DNA of 54,662 bases from Bacillota bacterium (GCA_029782135.1 JAKOVI010000004.1:1-54662); one strand, 5' to 3'; numbered from the stretch's first letter, positions 16,136 through 25,495 are shown. The notes: a model not told the origin generated them from the letters alone. Numbers and translations are program-made.

Positions 16136-19024
16136 CTATTCCAGTCCAAACTCAATCCTTTTACGCATAATTTCTTCATTAATGGTACGGTTATGGTCAA
16201 AAAGCGCTGCACGGGGGCTACGGTAATCATATACTGCTTCCCGGAAAGCATTGGTAATCCCACGTGCGGCATAATATCCGCCGGGCACCTCCGGAATCTC
16301 CCGTACATTCCGCCATTGATTCATCAGGTTTTCATACTCTTGAACGGACCATGGCAGTTCACTAAAAGCTGCAACATTAGCCGTTGGGTAGCGCGCCGCC
16401 GGGCCCATCAAGGTCTCCAATCCTAAACCAAAACGTTTTTGCACCTCAGCACTCGTCCACCACTTTAAAAATTCCCAAGCCGCATCAGGTTCTTTTACTT
16501 GTTTTAAAATGACGCAAGCATTCCCGGTGGCGGCTTCGACCCGGTTAATTGTGCCATCCGCTTGGCGAAGACCGGGAACCGGCAACATCCCCCAAAGGTT
16601 GGCAATCTCCGGCGCCGCTACCGATAGCCTGTTATACTCGGTATAAGGTTGGATCGCGAGCGGCATTTCGCCGGTGCGAAAACGGTTGTAGAAGTCATAG
16701 CGAAGTGGGAAATTGTATTGCGTATAGAACTCTGTCCAATCCCGAAAGGCTTTAATCGCCTCCGGATTATTCAGTAATGTACTTTTACGATCCGCCGCAT
16801 AAAATTCGCCCCCGTTCTGGAAGAGCAGGGTCACAAACATCTGCGGGATCGGAAGATCCCTTTCGTTCCCGGACTGTTCTTGAGGCAATCCCACCTGCAT
16901 ATTGTTTCTCTGGATTACGGGAACGATGGTTAAAAACTCATCCCAGGTTTCAGGCGGTAAAATTCCAAGTTCGGCAAAGATATCTTTACGGTAAAACATC
17001 ATATTAAACAGCTGCGTTTCGGGGAGGGCGTAATATCCATTTTCATACTGGTAAGGAAGGAGCGCTCCGGGCATAAACCTTTGCATTACGGTTTCAAAAT
17101 CATCAAATTGGGAAAGATCCAACAAAGCGTTTCGAATCGCCAAATTGACCGGGTCTTTTCTCCCGATCGATAAGGCGATATCCGGACCTTGTCCGGCCAA
17201 CGTGGCTTCGATCAGCGCCCCCTGCACTAGTTCCAGATTAACTTTAATCCCGGTTTGTGGTGTAAATAATTCATCAATCAGACTCTTCAGAACCTGGGCT
17301 TGGTCGCGTCCTGTCCCAATCCAAACCTTAATCGACTGATCCTTTTCGTAAACATCACCGACCGCACTATAGTCCATATAAAACGAGGCAATAAAAGATT
17401 TTATCGCATAGATAAGTTTACCGAAGAAACCTGCTTCGGCTCGCGGCGCTTGCTGATCAGGAGAGGACACAAAGATATAATCCAATTCAAGGGGTTGAGC
17501 CTTCATCTGTAAAACCCAGGCCGACAAACTGCTGACATTAGAGCGATAATTATCAAGTCGCTCCTTAATCGTCTCCGGCCGCTCGCTCAAACTTTTAAGC
17601 TGAAAAGCCACTTCTTTAAGGAATGAAACTTCCCCGCCGGCTCGGCCTGATAATCCCTCAAGCTTTTCCGCTTCCCGTGTTAGAGTCTGGCTCAGTCTTA
17701 CAAATGTAGGAACAAGCGCCGGGATCTCCTTCTCCAAGTTATAATCACGATAGATATCCGGATTAATACCGGTAATCATTATTATCTTCCGGTACATTAA
17801 GTTCATCTCATAGACAACATCCTGCATAACGCGGAGGGTATCAGCCAGCTTGCCCAATCCCACTTCCATCTTTATTTCATGAACCCCTTTGGTGAGGTAG
17901 ACCAAATGAGGAGTCTGGTCACCGATCACCTTCATCTGCCAATACGGACTATAATCGAAAGTGAGATCGGCTAGTTCCTGGAAAGGAATCCGCCCGTCAA
18001 TATATAATTTGCGGGTTACGAAAAAGCCGCGTAAATAGTTTTGCCGGAAGCGCATTCCCAACTGGTAAAGCCCATCCTCGGGAATATCTACCTTCCAGGT
18101 AATCCACTGGCCCGCGGAGTTCCAGTTTGATCCGCCAATTGTATTTAAACGAAGGTTGACATGATGCGATGGTTCAGTCGCAGGGCTGCTCCGGTCATAG
18201 AGCCCATGGAGAAGCGGTTCGGATTTGAGTTCAGCTTTCTCCGCTTGAATCTTCAAAAACACCGAGTCTGCCGGTTGGTAACCTTGAGCTTTATACTCTT
18301 CAACAACTTCGGCGTAGGTCGGAATTTGCTGATTATAGAAGAGCAGGTGGTCAATGGCGAAATTTCCCTTAATTGCCGTAATGGTCAGGCGGTGTTTCCC
18401 TGCAGATAGATAAAACTGATAAGGTTCAACATAAATTCCTTGTTTATCTTGAAATACTTCAAATAGCCAGCAGGGTGCCATTTCTTGTTGTGGTCTAATA
18501 TCATTTCCCCGGTTATCCTGTTGAACTTGGCCGGCATCTCGCCAGGCTCGGGGTAACAAGATTTGTTGGACATCATTAAAGGGTACTTCCCCATCAATCG
18601 CCAACTTTAACTCAATATTTCCCCGCAAATCAACCAGCGGATAATACATGATTCCTAGCTGATAGAGCCCGCTCTCCGGGACCTCGATCTCCCACTCGAC
18701 CATCCCTTGGCGGTCAGTCCAGACTAAGACCTCTTCCTTGCCCTGGAAATTATGTAAGACCTTAATATCACCCTGCTTATAGGTCAACCCCGCACCCGGG
18801 ATCTCAATCGTCACTTCGGGTTTGGAATAAACCTTGTTTTTTTCGTAATAATTCCAATAAGTGTTTTGCCGATCATAGTCGAAATTCGACTGGATCTGGT
18901 GGAAAGCAAACACCTGAACTGACCAGAAAACCAGTAATAATAGCTGAATGATCAGTGCTCCCCCAAAAAACTTCCAGGTCCTCCGGTGTTTAAATGTTAA
19001 GACTCTACTTTGTTCCCCTTTCAC
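16136..19024 (-). CDS. Membrane-tethered solute-binding protein fused to two duplicated beta-sandwich modules
   Basis: A 962-residue protein. An N-terminal membrane segment lies at residues 22–40 without a lipobox. Two related modules follow: one around residues 85–235, one around 270–420. Each contains a W-(x)n-P-(E)-GLYQLG motif followed by an IDG-(x)2-PF motif, so they arose by internal duplication and look like carbohydrate-binding beta-sandwiches. A helical stretch (about 425–560) leads to a family-1 extracellular solute-binding domain (about 575–955; note SIGRKDPVNLAIRNALLDL and the ETWDEF segment). It presumably captures polymer or oligomer near the membrane and hands it to the two permeases encoded next. 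The GTG start at 19024 follows GAGGGGCGGA. Confidence 0.8.
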   Translation of the reverse strand: MKGEQSRVLTFKHRRTWKFFGGALIIQLLLLVFWSVQVFAFHQIQSNFDYDRQNTYWNYYEKNKVYSKPEVTIEIPGAGLTYKQGDIKVLHNFQGKEEVLVWTDRQGMVEWEIEVPESGLYQLGIMYYPLVDLRGNIELKLAIDGEVPFNDVQQILLPRAWRDAGQVQQDNRGNDIRPQQEMAPCWLFEVFQDKQGIYVEPYQFYLSAGKHRLTITAIKGNFAIDHLLFYNQQIPTYAEVVEEYKAQGYQPADSVFLKIQAEKAELKSEPLLHGLYDRSSPATEPSHHVNLRLNTIGGSNWNSAGQWITWKVDIPEDGLYQLGMRFRQNYLRGFFVTRKLYIDGRIPFQELADLTFDYSPYWQMKVIGDQTPHLVYLTKGVHEIKMEVGLGKLADTLRVMQDVVYEMNLMYRKIIMITGINPDIYRDYNLEKEIPALVPTFVRLSQTLTREAEKLEGLSGRAGGEVSFLKEVAFQLKSLSERPETIKERLDNYRSNVSSLSAWVLQMKAQPLELDYIFVSSPDQQAPRAEAGFFGKLIYAIKSFIASFYMDYSAVGDVYEKDQSIKVWIGTGRDQAQVLKSLIDELFTPQTGIKVNLELVQGALIEATLAGQGPDIALSIGRKDPVNLAIRNALLDLSQFDDFETVMQRFMPGALLPYQYENGYYALPETQLFNMMFYRKDIFAELGILPPETWDEFLTIVPVIQRNNMQVGLPQEQSGNERDLPIPQMFVTLLFQNGGEFYAADRKSTLLNNPEAIKAFRDWTEFYTQYNFPLRYDFYNRFRTGEMPLAIQPYTEYNRLSVAAPEIANLWGMLPVPGLRQADGTINRVEAATGNACVILKQVKEPDAAWEFLKWWTSAEVQKRFGLGLETLMGPAARYPTANVAAFSELPWSVQEYENLMNQWRNVREIPEVPGGYYAARGITNAFREAVYDYRSPRAALFDHNRTINEEIMRKRIEFGLE

Positions 19025-19063
19025 AATTGCTTCCGCCCCTCATCATCCATTTACTCTTATTAA

Positions 19064-19072
19064 ATTATATCA
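19064..19072 (-). promoter_or_regulatory. Extended -10 promoter of the transport operon
   Basis: The minus strand reads TGATATAAT, an extended -10 element (TGnTATAAT). No good -35 is visible, as expected for extended -10 promoters, which leaves room for activation by the AraC regulator encoded next door. The start would be near 19057, giving a leader of about 33 bases before the fusion gene. Confidence 0.55.
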
Positions 19073-19209
19073 AAGATCGCACCGCCCATATTTACATGCT
19101 TTTTACTTTGTTTTATCTAATTTTTAGATTATCGTTCTTTTTTTGTTTTTGCCGGATTCGATTAATAAAAACGGATACAAGGAATACGAAAGTAATCCCG
19201 TAAATAATG

Positions 19210-19246
19210 AAGCGGCGGTTTTAGCTTTACTCTAAAACCGCCGCTT
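19210..19246 (-). terminator. Terminator hairpin after the AraC regulator gene
   Basis: A perfect 15 bp stem (arms beginning AAGCGGCGG and CTAAAACCGC) with a seven-base loop lies 13 bases past the AraC-family stop codon. The tail on the minus strand is CATTATT, on the plus strand GTTTACA; the U content within the stem base may suffice. Confidence 0.65.
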
Positions 19247-19259
19247 GTTTACAGTCTAA

Positions 19260-20147
19260 TTATAGTGTTTTGTTTTTGAACCGTTCATTAAGAAAGACAT
19301 CCTTTCTAATCCCCTGTTTCTCCTTCTCTCGCCATTCCTCCCGCCATTTGGCTGGGCTAGTACCCTCAACCTCATTAAACAATCGCGTAAAATGATGAAC
19401 TGTTTTGAATCCAACCATCGTGGCAATCTGTTTTAAACTATAATCCGAATACCTGATCAGATCCTTACTTTTATGGATTCGGTAAATATTTAAAAAACGC
19501 ATTATTGATAAGTTCATCATTTTCTTCGTCACCTGGCAAATATAACTTGGATTATAACCTAAAGACTCGCTGATTTTTTTTAAGGTTAAATCCTCCTGGT
19601 AATGTTTTTGGATAAAGTCAATAATGAGATTACAAGGTTTATTCGAATCAGCAATCGAAACGAGTTCGTGCAGTTCGAGATATGGTATTTCTTTATCGGC
19701 TTCCAATAGACGCAGAACATTAAGGATAATTTGGATTAAATAGACTGATGCTAATTCTTTGTAATAAGTCTTCTTCTCCAACCATTCTTCTCTAAGGGTT
19801 TTAAATAAATCCAAAATTTTCGTGTCAGGGAGGAAAGTAACCATTGGAAGCTGATCCAAAGCTGCACTGATCCTGGGATCATTAACCCTGAATTTAAGAT
19901 CATAGGTTATTAGATCACTTTCCGTCACTTTAGTAATCTGATGGCTAAGAAACGGCTTAATGAAATATAACCTAGCCGGTCGCATTACATAGGTGGCATC
20001 ACCGATCAAATGTTCGCCTTCACCCTCAGTCACGTAGATCATTTGATAATAGTTATGATTATGAGGATACTTCATTTTCCAGCCCGGCGGATAGTCATAG
20101 CGCGCCACCCACAAAACTTGGAAATCTTCAGTTTTCAGCCCATACAC
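19260..20147 (-). CDS. AraC-family transcriptional regulator
   Basis: A 295-residue regulator. Residues about 20–100 form a cupin-type ligand-binding domain (HNHNYYQMIYVTEGEG), and residues about 190–285 hold the two helix-turn-helix motifs of AraC proteins (LTLKKISESLGYNPSYICQ and SLKQIATMVGF, followed by the FTRLF segment). It most likely senses a sugar or uronate and controls the transport operon that starts 1.1 kb downstream on the same strand, and perhaps the lyases. The first in-frame start is a GTG at 20147, very close behind AGGGGG; the exact start is uncertain by a few codons. Confidence 0.85.
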   Translation of the reverse strand: MYGLKTEDFQVLWVARYDYPPGWKMKYPHNHNYYQMIYVTEGEGEHLIGDATYVMRPARLYFIKPFLSHQITKVTESDLITYDLKFRVNDPRISAALDQLPMVTFLPDTKILDLFKTLREEWLEKKTYYKELASVYLIQIILNVLRLLEADKEIPYLELHELVSIADSNKPCNLIIDFIQKHYQEDLTLKKISESLGYNPSYICQVTKKMMNLSIMRFLNIYRIHKSKDLIRYSDYSLKQIATMVGFKTVHHFTRLFNEVEGTSPAKWREEWREKEKQGIRKDVFLNERFKNKTL

Positions 20148-20646
20148 CCCCTAATATCCCCATGAAAGATCAACAGAAATGTGAGGAGGAGTTGGCATCT
20201 TATAAAAAATGGCTGGTAATAATCGAAGCGGCTTTCGTGGTTTTTAGTGGTTAGGCTTTCCCTTATTAATAATGTTAGACATTCTCGCCAATGTTCCTTT
20301 ATGATTTTTTAAACTAGCCAAAAAACAATAATTGGTTTTTCTCCAATATGTACTTCTAGCTTTAAACGATCTTGAGAAAGAAGCTCTTTATCATTATCTA
20401 TTCAATGTTAACATTAATAAAAAAGGATTCCTCTCCCTTTTCGCCAAGACATGATGAGGCGAATATCATCTGCTGGAAGGGTTTACCCAATGACCAAACT
20501 TTTTTTAAGTACATTATCGAAAAGCCTTTGGCCTTTCTCTTTCATCCGGCTTTCGATTATTTACTTCAAACAAGGCTGGCGGCGTTACCATAGCAAGCAT
20601 AAATTATTAGGAAAGCCCTTGATCCTTGTTGATTTACAAAGAATAA
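20148..20646. other. Gene-free, A+T-rich stretch of about 500 bases
   Basis: No convincing gene. A 30-codon frame at 20162–20254 on the plus strand has no ribosome binding site. Two overlapping short plus-strand frames near 20370–20670 look random. The stretch separates the divergently oriented AraC and CDF genes, so it should hold both promoters, but I find no clear -35/-10 pair. It might also contain a decayed gene that I cannot recognise. Confidence 0.5.
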
Positions 20647-21663
20647 ATGAACGAGGCGATTCTTTATAAGGAGAGAGTTCTTGAGGATTTGGGTTTAAAT
20701 TCTTTCAAACCACTGCAGGTGCTGGAGGAATGTCTGTTGGAATCACGTTTAAAACTGATTAAAATTGCCTCCTGGGTTGGAATGATCGGCAATACTATCC
20801 TGGCTCTGGCGAAAATAACGATTGGCTTAATCTCAGGTAGTTTAGCGGTCATCGGCGATGGTCTTGATAGCATAACCGATCTCTTCAGTTTTTTAATCAT
20901 TTTCTTTGCCATCCGCATTATAGCAAAAGCACCCGACCAAAATCATCCATACGGCCACCACCGGGCTGAATCCCTAGCCACGCTGTTGATCTCCTTTATT
21001 ATTTTCTTTGCCGGTCTACAGTTACTAATCTTTTCCCTAACCAAAATCTTGAGACCTGGTCCAACTGAGGTTCCGACGTTGCCGGCCATTATCGTCACTC
21101 TCATTTCGGTTGGCGGGAAACTATTGCTTGCCCTTTACCAGTTCAAAATTGGAAAAAGTACGGAAAGTTCAATGCTCATCGCCAATGGCCGCAATATGCT
21201 TGGTGATGTCTTGCTCTCGTCCGGGGTCCTCCTTGGTACTTCGCTCTCCATTATCCTGGGAATCCCCTTGCTCGATCCGATCCTGGCCATGCTGATCAGT
21301 TTTTGGATCATCCGCACCGCTCTTCATCTCTATTTATCAACAAACATGGAACTTATGGATGGGATCGAGGATACCTCGATTTATGAAGCAATTTTTGCGG
21401 CAGTGGACGAAGTCGATCAGGTATACAACCCGCACCGGACCAGAGTACGGAAACTGGCCAATCTTTATTTGATCGATCTTGATATTGAAGTCGACGGTAA
21501 TCTAACAGTCGCGCAAGGCCACCAACTTGCGGTCGAAGTTGAGCAGGCACTACGCCGGTCGATCAAAAACCTCTACGATATTGCCGTCCATGTGGAACCG
21601 CTCGGCAATATCGAAAGCGGCGAAAAATATGGACTTTCTTCCCAGGAATTCCTCAACGGCTAA
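20647..21663 (+). CDS. Cation diffusion facilitator (CDF) family metal transporter
   Basis: A 338-residue inner-membrane metal/proton antiporter with about six membrane segments (starting near residue 38) and a C-terminal cytoplasmic ferredoxin-like domain (about 250–325). Metal-site features are DGLDSITD in the second segment (D74 and D78) and HPYGHHRAE after the third. In the fifth segment the usual HxxxD is replaced by N184-x-x-x-D188, which may alter metal preference. The first ATG has no clear ribosome binding site. AAGGAG lies at 20668, so a TTG at 20689 is a possible true start. It is convergent with the HypB-like GTPase gene. Confidence 0.87.
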   Translation: MNEAILYKERVLEDLGLNSFKPLQVLEECLLESRLKLIKIASWVGMIGNTILALAKITIGLISGSLAVIGDGLDSITDLFSFLIIFFAIRIIAKAPDQNHPYGHHRAESLATLLISFIIFFAGLQLLIFSLTKILRPGPTEVPTLPAIIVTLISVGGKLLLALYQFKIGKSTESSMLIANGRNMLGDVLLSSGVLLGTSLSIILGIPLLDPILAMLISFWIIRTALHLYLSTNMELMDGIEDTSIYEAIFAAVDEVDQVYNPHRTRVRKLANLYLIDLDIEVDGNLTVAQGHQLAVEVEQALRRSIKNLYDIAVHVEPLGNIESGEKYGLSSQEFLNG

Positions 21664-21694
21664 CCGGTCATCACTCCGGTGGCTTCCCGCACTT

Positions 21695-22309
21695 TTAAAG
21701 CCGGGAGATCCCCAATTGGGGAAGATTTCCGCTCTCCTCCACGACATCCAGCCCATAAAGCTCTAACAACCATTTTCGCCAGTTGTCGAGACCGACCCCG
21801 TTCCGGCAGGAGAGTTTGATGATGGGAACAAGCGGATTAACCTGCCGCAACCCCTTTTCGAACTGGGCAAGGGAAAAATCGGTAAACGGGAGGAGGTCAA
21901 TCTTATTGACGACCACCAACTCAATCTCTTTGAACAAGCGCGGATATTTAAGCGGTTTCTCATCACCATCGGTCACACTAAAGAGATAGACCCGGTAAAC
22001 ATCCTCCTGGTTTCTCGGGAGCGAGTAACCGGTTCTTCCGGAAAACTCATAAAAGAGAAGTTGATCGCCGGCTTCTTCGGCAACATCTTCCGTCACCGCC
22101 GGGGAAGGAAAAGCTTCGTTCCGGATCACAGCCGGAATGCCGGCTGCGTTTAATCTTGAGGCGTCAAAGACCGCATTGGGTTGGTAATAAATTGCTTTGA
22201 CCTGGATCCTCCCTCTTAAGGTCTCATGAGTTCTCCTGATTAACTGAGTCTTCCCGGAACCCGTATTTCCCAGGAGATAAATGCTTTTTGTTACACCCTG
22301 CCTATCCAT
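21695..22309 (-). CDS. HypB-like P-loop GTPase lacking the metal-binding cysteine
   Basis: A 204-residue SIMIBI-class GTPase. It shows Walker A GNTGSGKT (14–21), an LFSVTDGDEKPLKYP segment and NKIDLLP (135–141), both strongly reminiscent of HypB, the nickel-insertion GTPase of hydrogenases. The HypB Cys-His metal site is absent: the region between the switch segments reads YEFSGRTGYSLP instead of the expected ENVGNLVCP-type sequence, and no His-rich N-terminus exists. No hydrogenase maturation genes are nearby. It may have another client, or regulate the metal exporter next door. GGAGG precedes the ATG. Confidence 0.7.
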   Translation of the reverse strand: MDRQGVTKSIYLLGNTGSGKTQLIRRTHETLRGRIQVKAIYYQPNAVFDASRLNAAGIPAVIRNEAFPSPAVTEDVAEEAGDQLLFYEFSGRTGYSLPRNQEDVYRVYLFSVTDGDEKPLKYPRLFKEIELVVVNKIDLLPFTDFSLAQFEKGLRQVNPLVPIIKLSCRNGVGLDNWRKWLLELYGLDVVEESGNLPQLGISRL

Positions 22310-22362
22310 GGCACCACCTCCCTGCAGTCCATCATTCTATTATTACGCAAAAAAGGTGGTTT

Positions 22363-22392
22363 TAAACAAAAAAATGGCCAATGGCCATTTTT
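22363..22392 (-). terminator. Rho-independent terminator after prmC
   Basis: Ten-base arms AAAAATGGCC and GGCCATTTTT with a three-base loop, followed on the minus strand by a U-rich run (TTTTTTTGTTT). It ends the rpmE–prmC transcript about 70 bases past the prmC stop. Confidence 0.85.
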
Positions 22393-22459
22393 ACTTCCTA
22401 GTTCTGTCGTCACTGACGTTAATTGTCCAAAAACGACCCGCTTTTTTGTTCGGGCGGAA

Positions 22460-23317
22460 TCATTTCAGTTGGCAGATGGTGACGCGGGGAAATCCGGAAT
22501 AATCGTCATAAGACTGTATTGACGTAAAACCGGCAATGCGGGCCAGCCTTTCGACCATTGGTTTTTGGTCATGCCCGTGTTCCAAAGCCAAAAAACCCCC
22601 AGGGGCTAAAAATTCCGGAGCCCGGCTGATGATTCTCCGGATAATTTCCAGCCCGTCCGGACCGCCATCCAAGGCCTGGCGCGGTTCCATCCTAACTTCC
22701 CGGGCTAAAGTGGGGAGGACCCCAGAGGGTATGTACGGCGGATTCGAGACAATCGCAGTATAAGCATTTTCGCGTCCCGCCGGAAGCGCTTCGTAGAGAT
22801 CCCCTTCGTAAAAAGCAATCCGTTCGCTCAACTGATGGCAGGCGGCATTCCCGGCCGCAACGCCCAGGGCAGCAGGGGAGATGTCAACCGCCTCAAACTG
22901 ATAAGCCGGTAAATAATGAGCGAGGGCGATAGTGATGATTCCGCTCCCGGTACCCAACTCTAAAATCCGGCCGCCGGCCGCTGTCTCCAGCATAGCCAGC
23001 GTCTTTTCCACTAAAATCTCCGTTTCCGGGCGCGGTACCAAAACGTCCGGCGTTACGTTAAATTCCCACTTTAAAAAGGCTTTCTTTCCGGTAATATAAG
23101 CCAACGGTTCCCCGGAGAGACGCCGGCGGATCAGCTCTTTATACCGGTCAAGCTCCGTCCCGGCGAGCGGTCGTTCCGGATCGGTGTATAAGCGCAGGCG
23201 CTCCACCCCCAAGAGATGAGCCATCAGCAGCTCCGCCTCCAAACGGGCCGCCTCCAAGCCGCGTTTGGCAAAAAAACGGGCGGTCTCCTGCAACACAACC
23301 CGTACAGTCATCATCAT
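22460..23317 (-). CDS. prmC: Peptide chain release factor N5-glutamine methyltransferase
   Basis: A 285-residue class I methyltransferase that methylates the Gln of the GGQ motif of release factors, using SAM. It has an N-terminal helical domain (1–80), the SAM site LELGTGSG (119–126), and the diagnostic NPPY at 192–195, then the C-terminal Rossmann fold. The start codon lies in an ATGATGATGA run that overlaps the prfA stop codon, so it is translationally coupled to its own substrate's gene. Confidence 0.95.
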   Translation of the reverse strand: MMMTVRVVLQETARFFAKRGLEAARLEAELLMAHLLGVERLRLYTDPERPLAGTELDRYKELIRRRLSGEPLAYITGKKAFLKWEFNVTPDVLVPRPETEILVEKTLAMLETAAGGRILELGTGSGIITIALAHYLPAYQFEAVDISPAALGVAAGNAACHQLSERIAFYEGDLYEALPAGRENAYTAIVSNPPYIPSGVLPTLAREVRMEPRQALDGGPDGLEIIRRIISRAPEFLAPGGFLALEHGHDQKPMVERLARIAGFTSIQSYDDYSGFPRVTICQLK

Positions 23318-24393
23318 GACACTTCTCCGGCGGAAACTTTTAGTTTCTCCGCTTGCTCCGACATAATCAGACTGGAGATTAACTCTTCTAAATCACCGCC
23401 CATGATCTCCTCAAGCCGGTAAAGGGTCAGGTCGATCCGGTGATCGGTCACCCGGTTCTGCGGAAAATTATATGTTCTAATCCGTTCGCTCCGGTCCCCG
23501 GACTTCACCATACTCCGGCGGGCGGAGATCAACTCTTCTTCTTTTTCCCGTTGGATCTGATCGAGTAAGCGGGCACGCAAGATTTTCAGCGCCTTCTCCT
23601 TATTCTTGAGCTGCGATTTTTCATCCTGGCAGGTCACCACCAAACCGGTGGGGAGATGGGTGATCCGGACAGCCGAGTCGGTCGTATTCACGCTTTGTCC
23701 CCCATGACCGGAAGAACGGTAAACATCGATCCGCAAATCATTCGGATCGATCTCGACTTCGATCTCTTCCGCTTCCGGAAGGACGGCGACCGTCGCCGCT
23801 GAAGTATGAATCCGGCCTCCGGTCTCCGTGTCCGGGATCCTTTGCACCCGGTGGACACCGCTTTCAAACTTTAAGCGGCTATACGCACCCTTTCCGTTAA
23901 CCATAAAAATGACCTCTTTAAAGCCGCCCAACTCAGTCGGGTTGGAGCTCATCAGCTCTACTTTCCACCCCAGCGTCTCGGCATACCGCGTATACATCCG
24001 GAAGAGGTCGGCCGCGAACAGGGCTGCTTCCTCGCCGCCGGTCCCCGCCCTGATCTCCACGATCACATTCTTTTCATCATTTGGATCTTTCGGAAGGAGC
24101 ATCACTTTCAGCTCCGCTTCCAGTTGGGCCAGTTCCGTCCCTAACCTCGCCACTTCCTCTTTCAAAAGGGTTGCTTCTTCCGCGGATGGTTTCTCCTGCA
24201 GTAATTCTTTGGCTACTTGCAGATCGGCTTCCAAATCAAGATAACGTTGGTAAGCTGAGACAACCGGCGCCAGATCCGCATGTTCCTTGGCGACCTTCCG
24301 CATCTCCTGCGGATCGGCGATCACCTCTGGTTCAGCCATTTTTTGCTCAAGCGCCTGATATTTTTCTTTTAAAGCAGCCAGTTTTTCAAACAT
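23314..24393 (-). CDS. prfA: Peptide chain release factor 1
   Basis: A 359-residue release factor that recognises UAA and UAG in the ribosomal A site. The GGQ catalytic motif is at 231–233 ([17 protein letters not shown]), and the PxT stop-codon recognition motif of RF1 is at 187–189 (PDT). Length is normal for the family. Good ribosome binding site GAGGTAATCCG before the ATG. It lies 9 bases after the DUF1385 gene. Confidence 0.96.
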   Translation of the reverse strand: MFEKLAALKEKYQALEQKMAEPEVIADPQEMRKVAKEHADLAPVVSAYQRYLDLEADLQVAKELLQEKPSAEEATLLKEEVARLGTELAQLEAELKVMLLPKDPNDEKNVIVEIRAGTGGEEAALFAADLFRMYTRYAETLGWKVELMSSNPTELGGFKEVIFMVNGKGAYSRLKFESGVHRVQRIPDTETGGRIHTSAATVAVLPEAEEIEVEIDPNDLRIDVYRSSGHGGQSVNTTDSAVRITHLPTGLVVTCQDEKSQLKNKEKALKILRARLLDQIQREKEEELISARRSMVKSGDRSERIRTYNFPQNRVTDHRIDLTLYRLEEIMGGDLEELISSLIMSEQAEKLKVSAGEVS

Positions 24394-24402
24394 CGGATTA
24401 CC

Positions 24403-25332
24403 TCACTCGCATACCGGTGTACTTGGTTGGTTGATCGGGTGTACATTATTATAGAGTTGCGCATTTTCCTCCAAGGTTAAAACCTGGCGCAGGGCGGCAA
24501 TCGCCACTTCCAGTTGGCTGTCATCCGGTTCACGGGTTGTTAGTCGCTGCAGCATCAACCCCGGCCAACTGAGAATTTTCCAGATAAGAAACGACTGGTT
24601 TTTCCCGGAGAGCTTAATAATCTCATAGGAGATGCCGGCGACCACCGGCAGGAGCAGAATCCGGGAGAGAAAGCGCATGGGGATCGTTTGCTCGCCTAAA
24701 AAGGAGAATAAGATCGTACTTACAACCACGACATACAAGAGAAAACTCGTTCCACACCTCGGATGAAGCGTGGTTTTGGTCCGGGCGTTGTCAACGGTTA
24801 ACTCCTCTCCTGCTTCGTAAGTGTGGATCACTTTATGCTCGGCGCCATGATAGGCAAAGACCCGTTGAATATCGGACAACAACGAAATGAGCGTAATATA
24901 GGCAACCAGGATAATTGCCCGGAAAAGGCCTTCGAACAAATTACGCCAGAGTGTTCCGGTCACGACACCGGCGATCAGACCGCGGAACAACAACGGAACA
25001 ACGACAAAGAGAACGATCGCCAGGCCGATTGCGAAGGCGATCATGAGCGCCATCTCCCAAAATGACAGTTCTTCTTCTCCTTCGTCCTCCATTAACTGAT
25101 TCGCCGAATACTGTAAAGCTTTTAACCCCAGGACAAACGATTCCCCTAAAGCGACAACTCCGCGGATAAAAGGCAGACGCAAGAAGGGATGTTTCTTGGT
25201 ATAGCCCAATTCTTCACTGAAAATACTCACTTGATTGTCCTCTTTCCGCACTGCGACCGCATAGTGATGCCGGCCGCGCATCATCACCCCTTCAATCACT
25301 GCTTGCCCGCCGTACTGGTAATTATCCGCCAC
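24403..25332 (-). CDS. DUF1385 family membrane protein (YqhQ-like)
   Basis: About 309 residues. The N-terminal GGQAVIEGVMMRG motif is diagnostic for DUF1385, followed by membrane segments near 90–115, 120–140, 190–215 and a conserved AEHKVIHTYE block with HPRCGTSF. The biochemical function is unknown. In Clostridia it regularly lies between rpmE and prfA/prmC, as here. The GTG at 25332 has AAGGAG eight bases ahead; an earlier GTG overlaps the ribosome binding site. Confidence 0.9.
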   Translation of the reverse strand: MADNYQYGGQAVIEGVMMRGRHHYAVAVRKEDNQVSIFSEELGYTKKHPFLRLPFIRGVVALGESFVLGLKALQYSANQLMEDEGEEELSFWEMALMIAFAIGLAIVLFVVVPLLFRGLIAGVVTGTLWRNLFEGLFRAIILVAYITLISLLSDIQRVFAYHGAEHKVIHTYEAGEELTVDNARTKTTLHPRCGTSFLLYVVVVSTILFSFLGEQTIPMRFLSRILLLPVVAGISYEIIKLSGKNQSFLIWKILSWPGLMLQRLTTREPDDSQLEVAIAALRQVLTLEENAQLYNNVHPINQPSTPVCE

Positions 25333-25464
25333 AATTACCACTCCTTAAACTCAAATCAGGATCCCCTAGTTCATCCTTCATGCTCGACCATTATATGACC
25401 TTGATTCGGTAAATAATACTAAAATCCCTCTGCTTCAAGGTCGCGCGGAAAGAACAGATAATAG

Positions 25465-25495
25465 TTTAAAACAGAGCAAATCGCTCTGTTTTAAA
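25465..25495 (-). terminator. Hairpin overlapping the rpmE stop codon
   Basis: Thirteen-base arms TTTAAAACAGAGC and GCTCTGTTTTAAA with a five-base loop. The outer A/T pairs give a U-rich 3' side, so it resembles an intrinsic terminator. It partly covers the rpmE stop codon and could be leaky, letting the downstream DUF1385–prfA–prmC genes be read. Confidence 0.6.

Noticed and set aside
20162-20254. 30-codon plus-strand frame (MKDQQKCEEELASYKKW…)
   Set aside because: The peptide looks natural and ends in a hydrophobic segment, but no ribosome binding site precedes it and nothing follows the stop to suggest a longer broken gene.
20372-20669. Two overlapping short plus-strand frames before the CDF gene
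   Set aside because: They overlap in different frames, have no family resemblance and no ribosome binding sites; probably chance frames.
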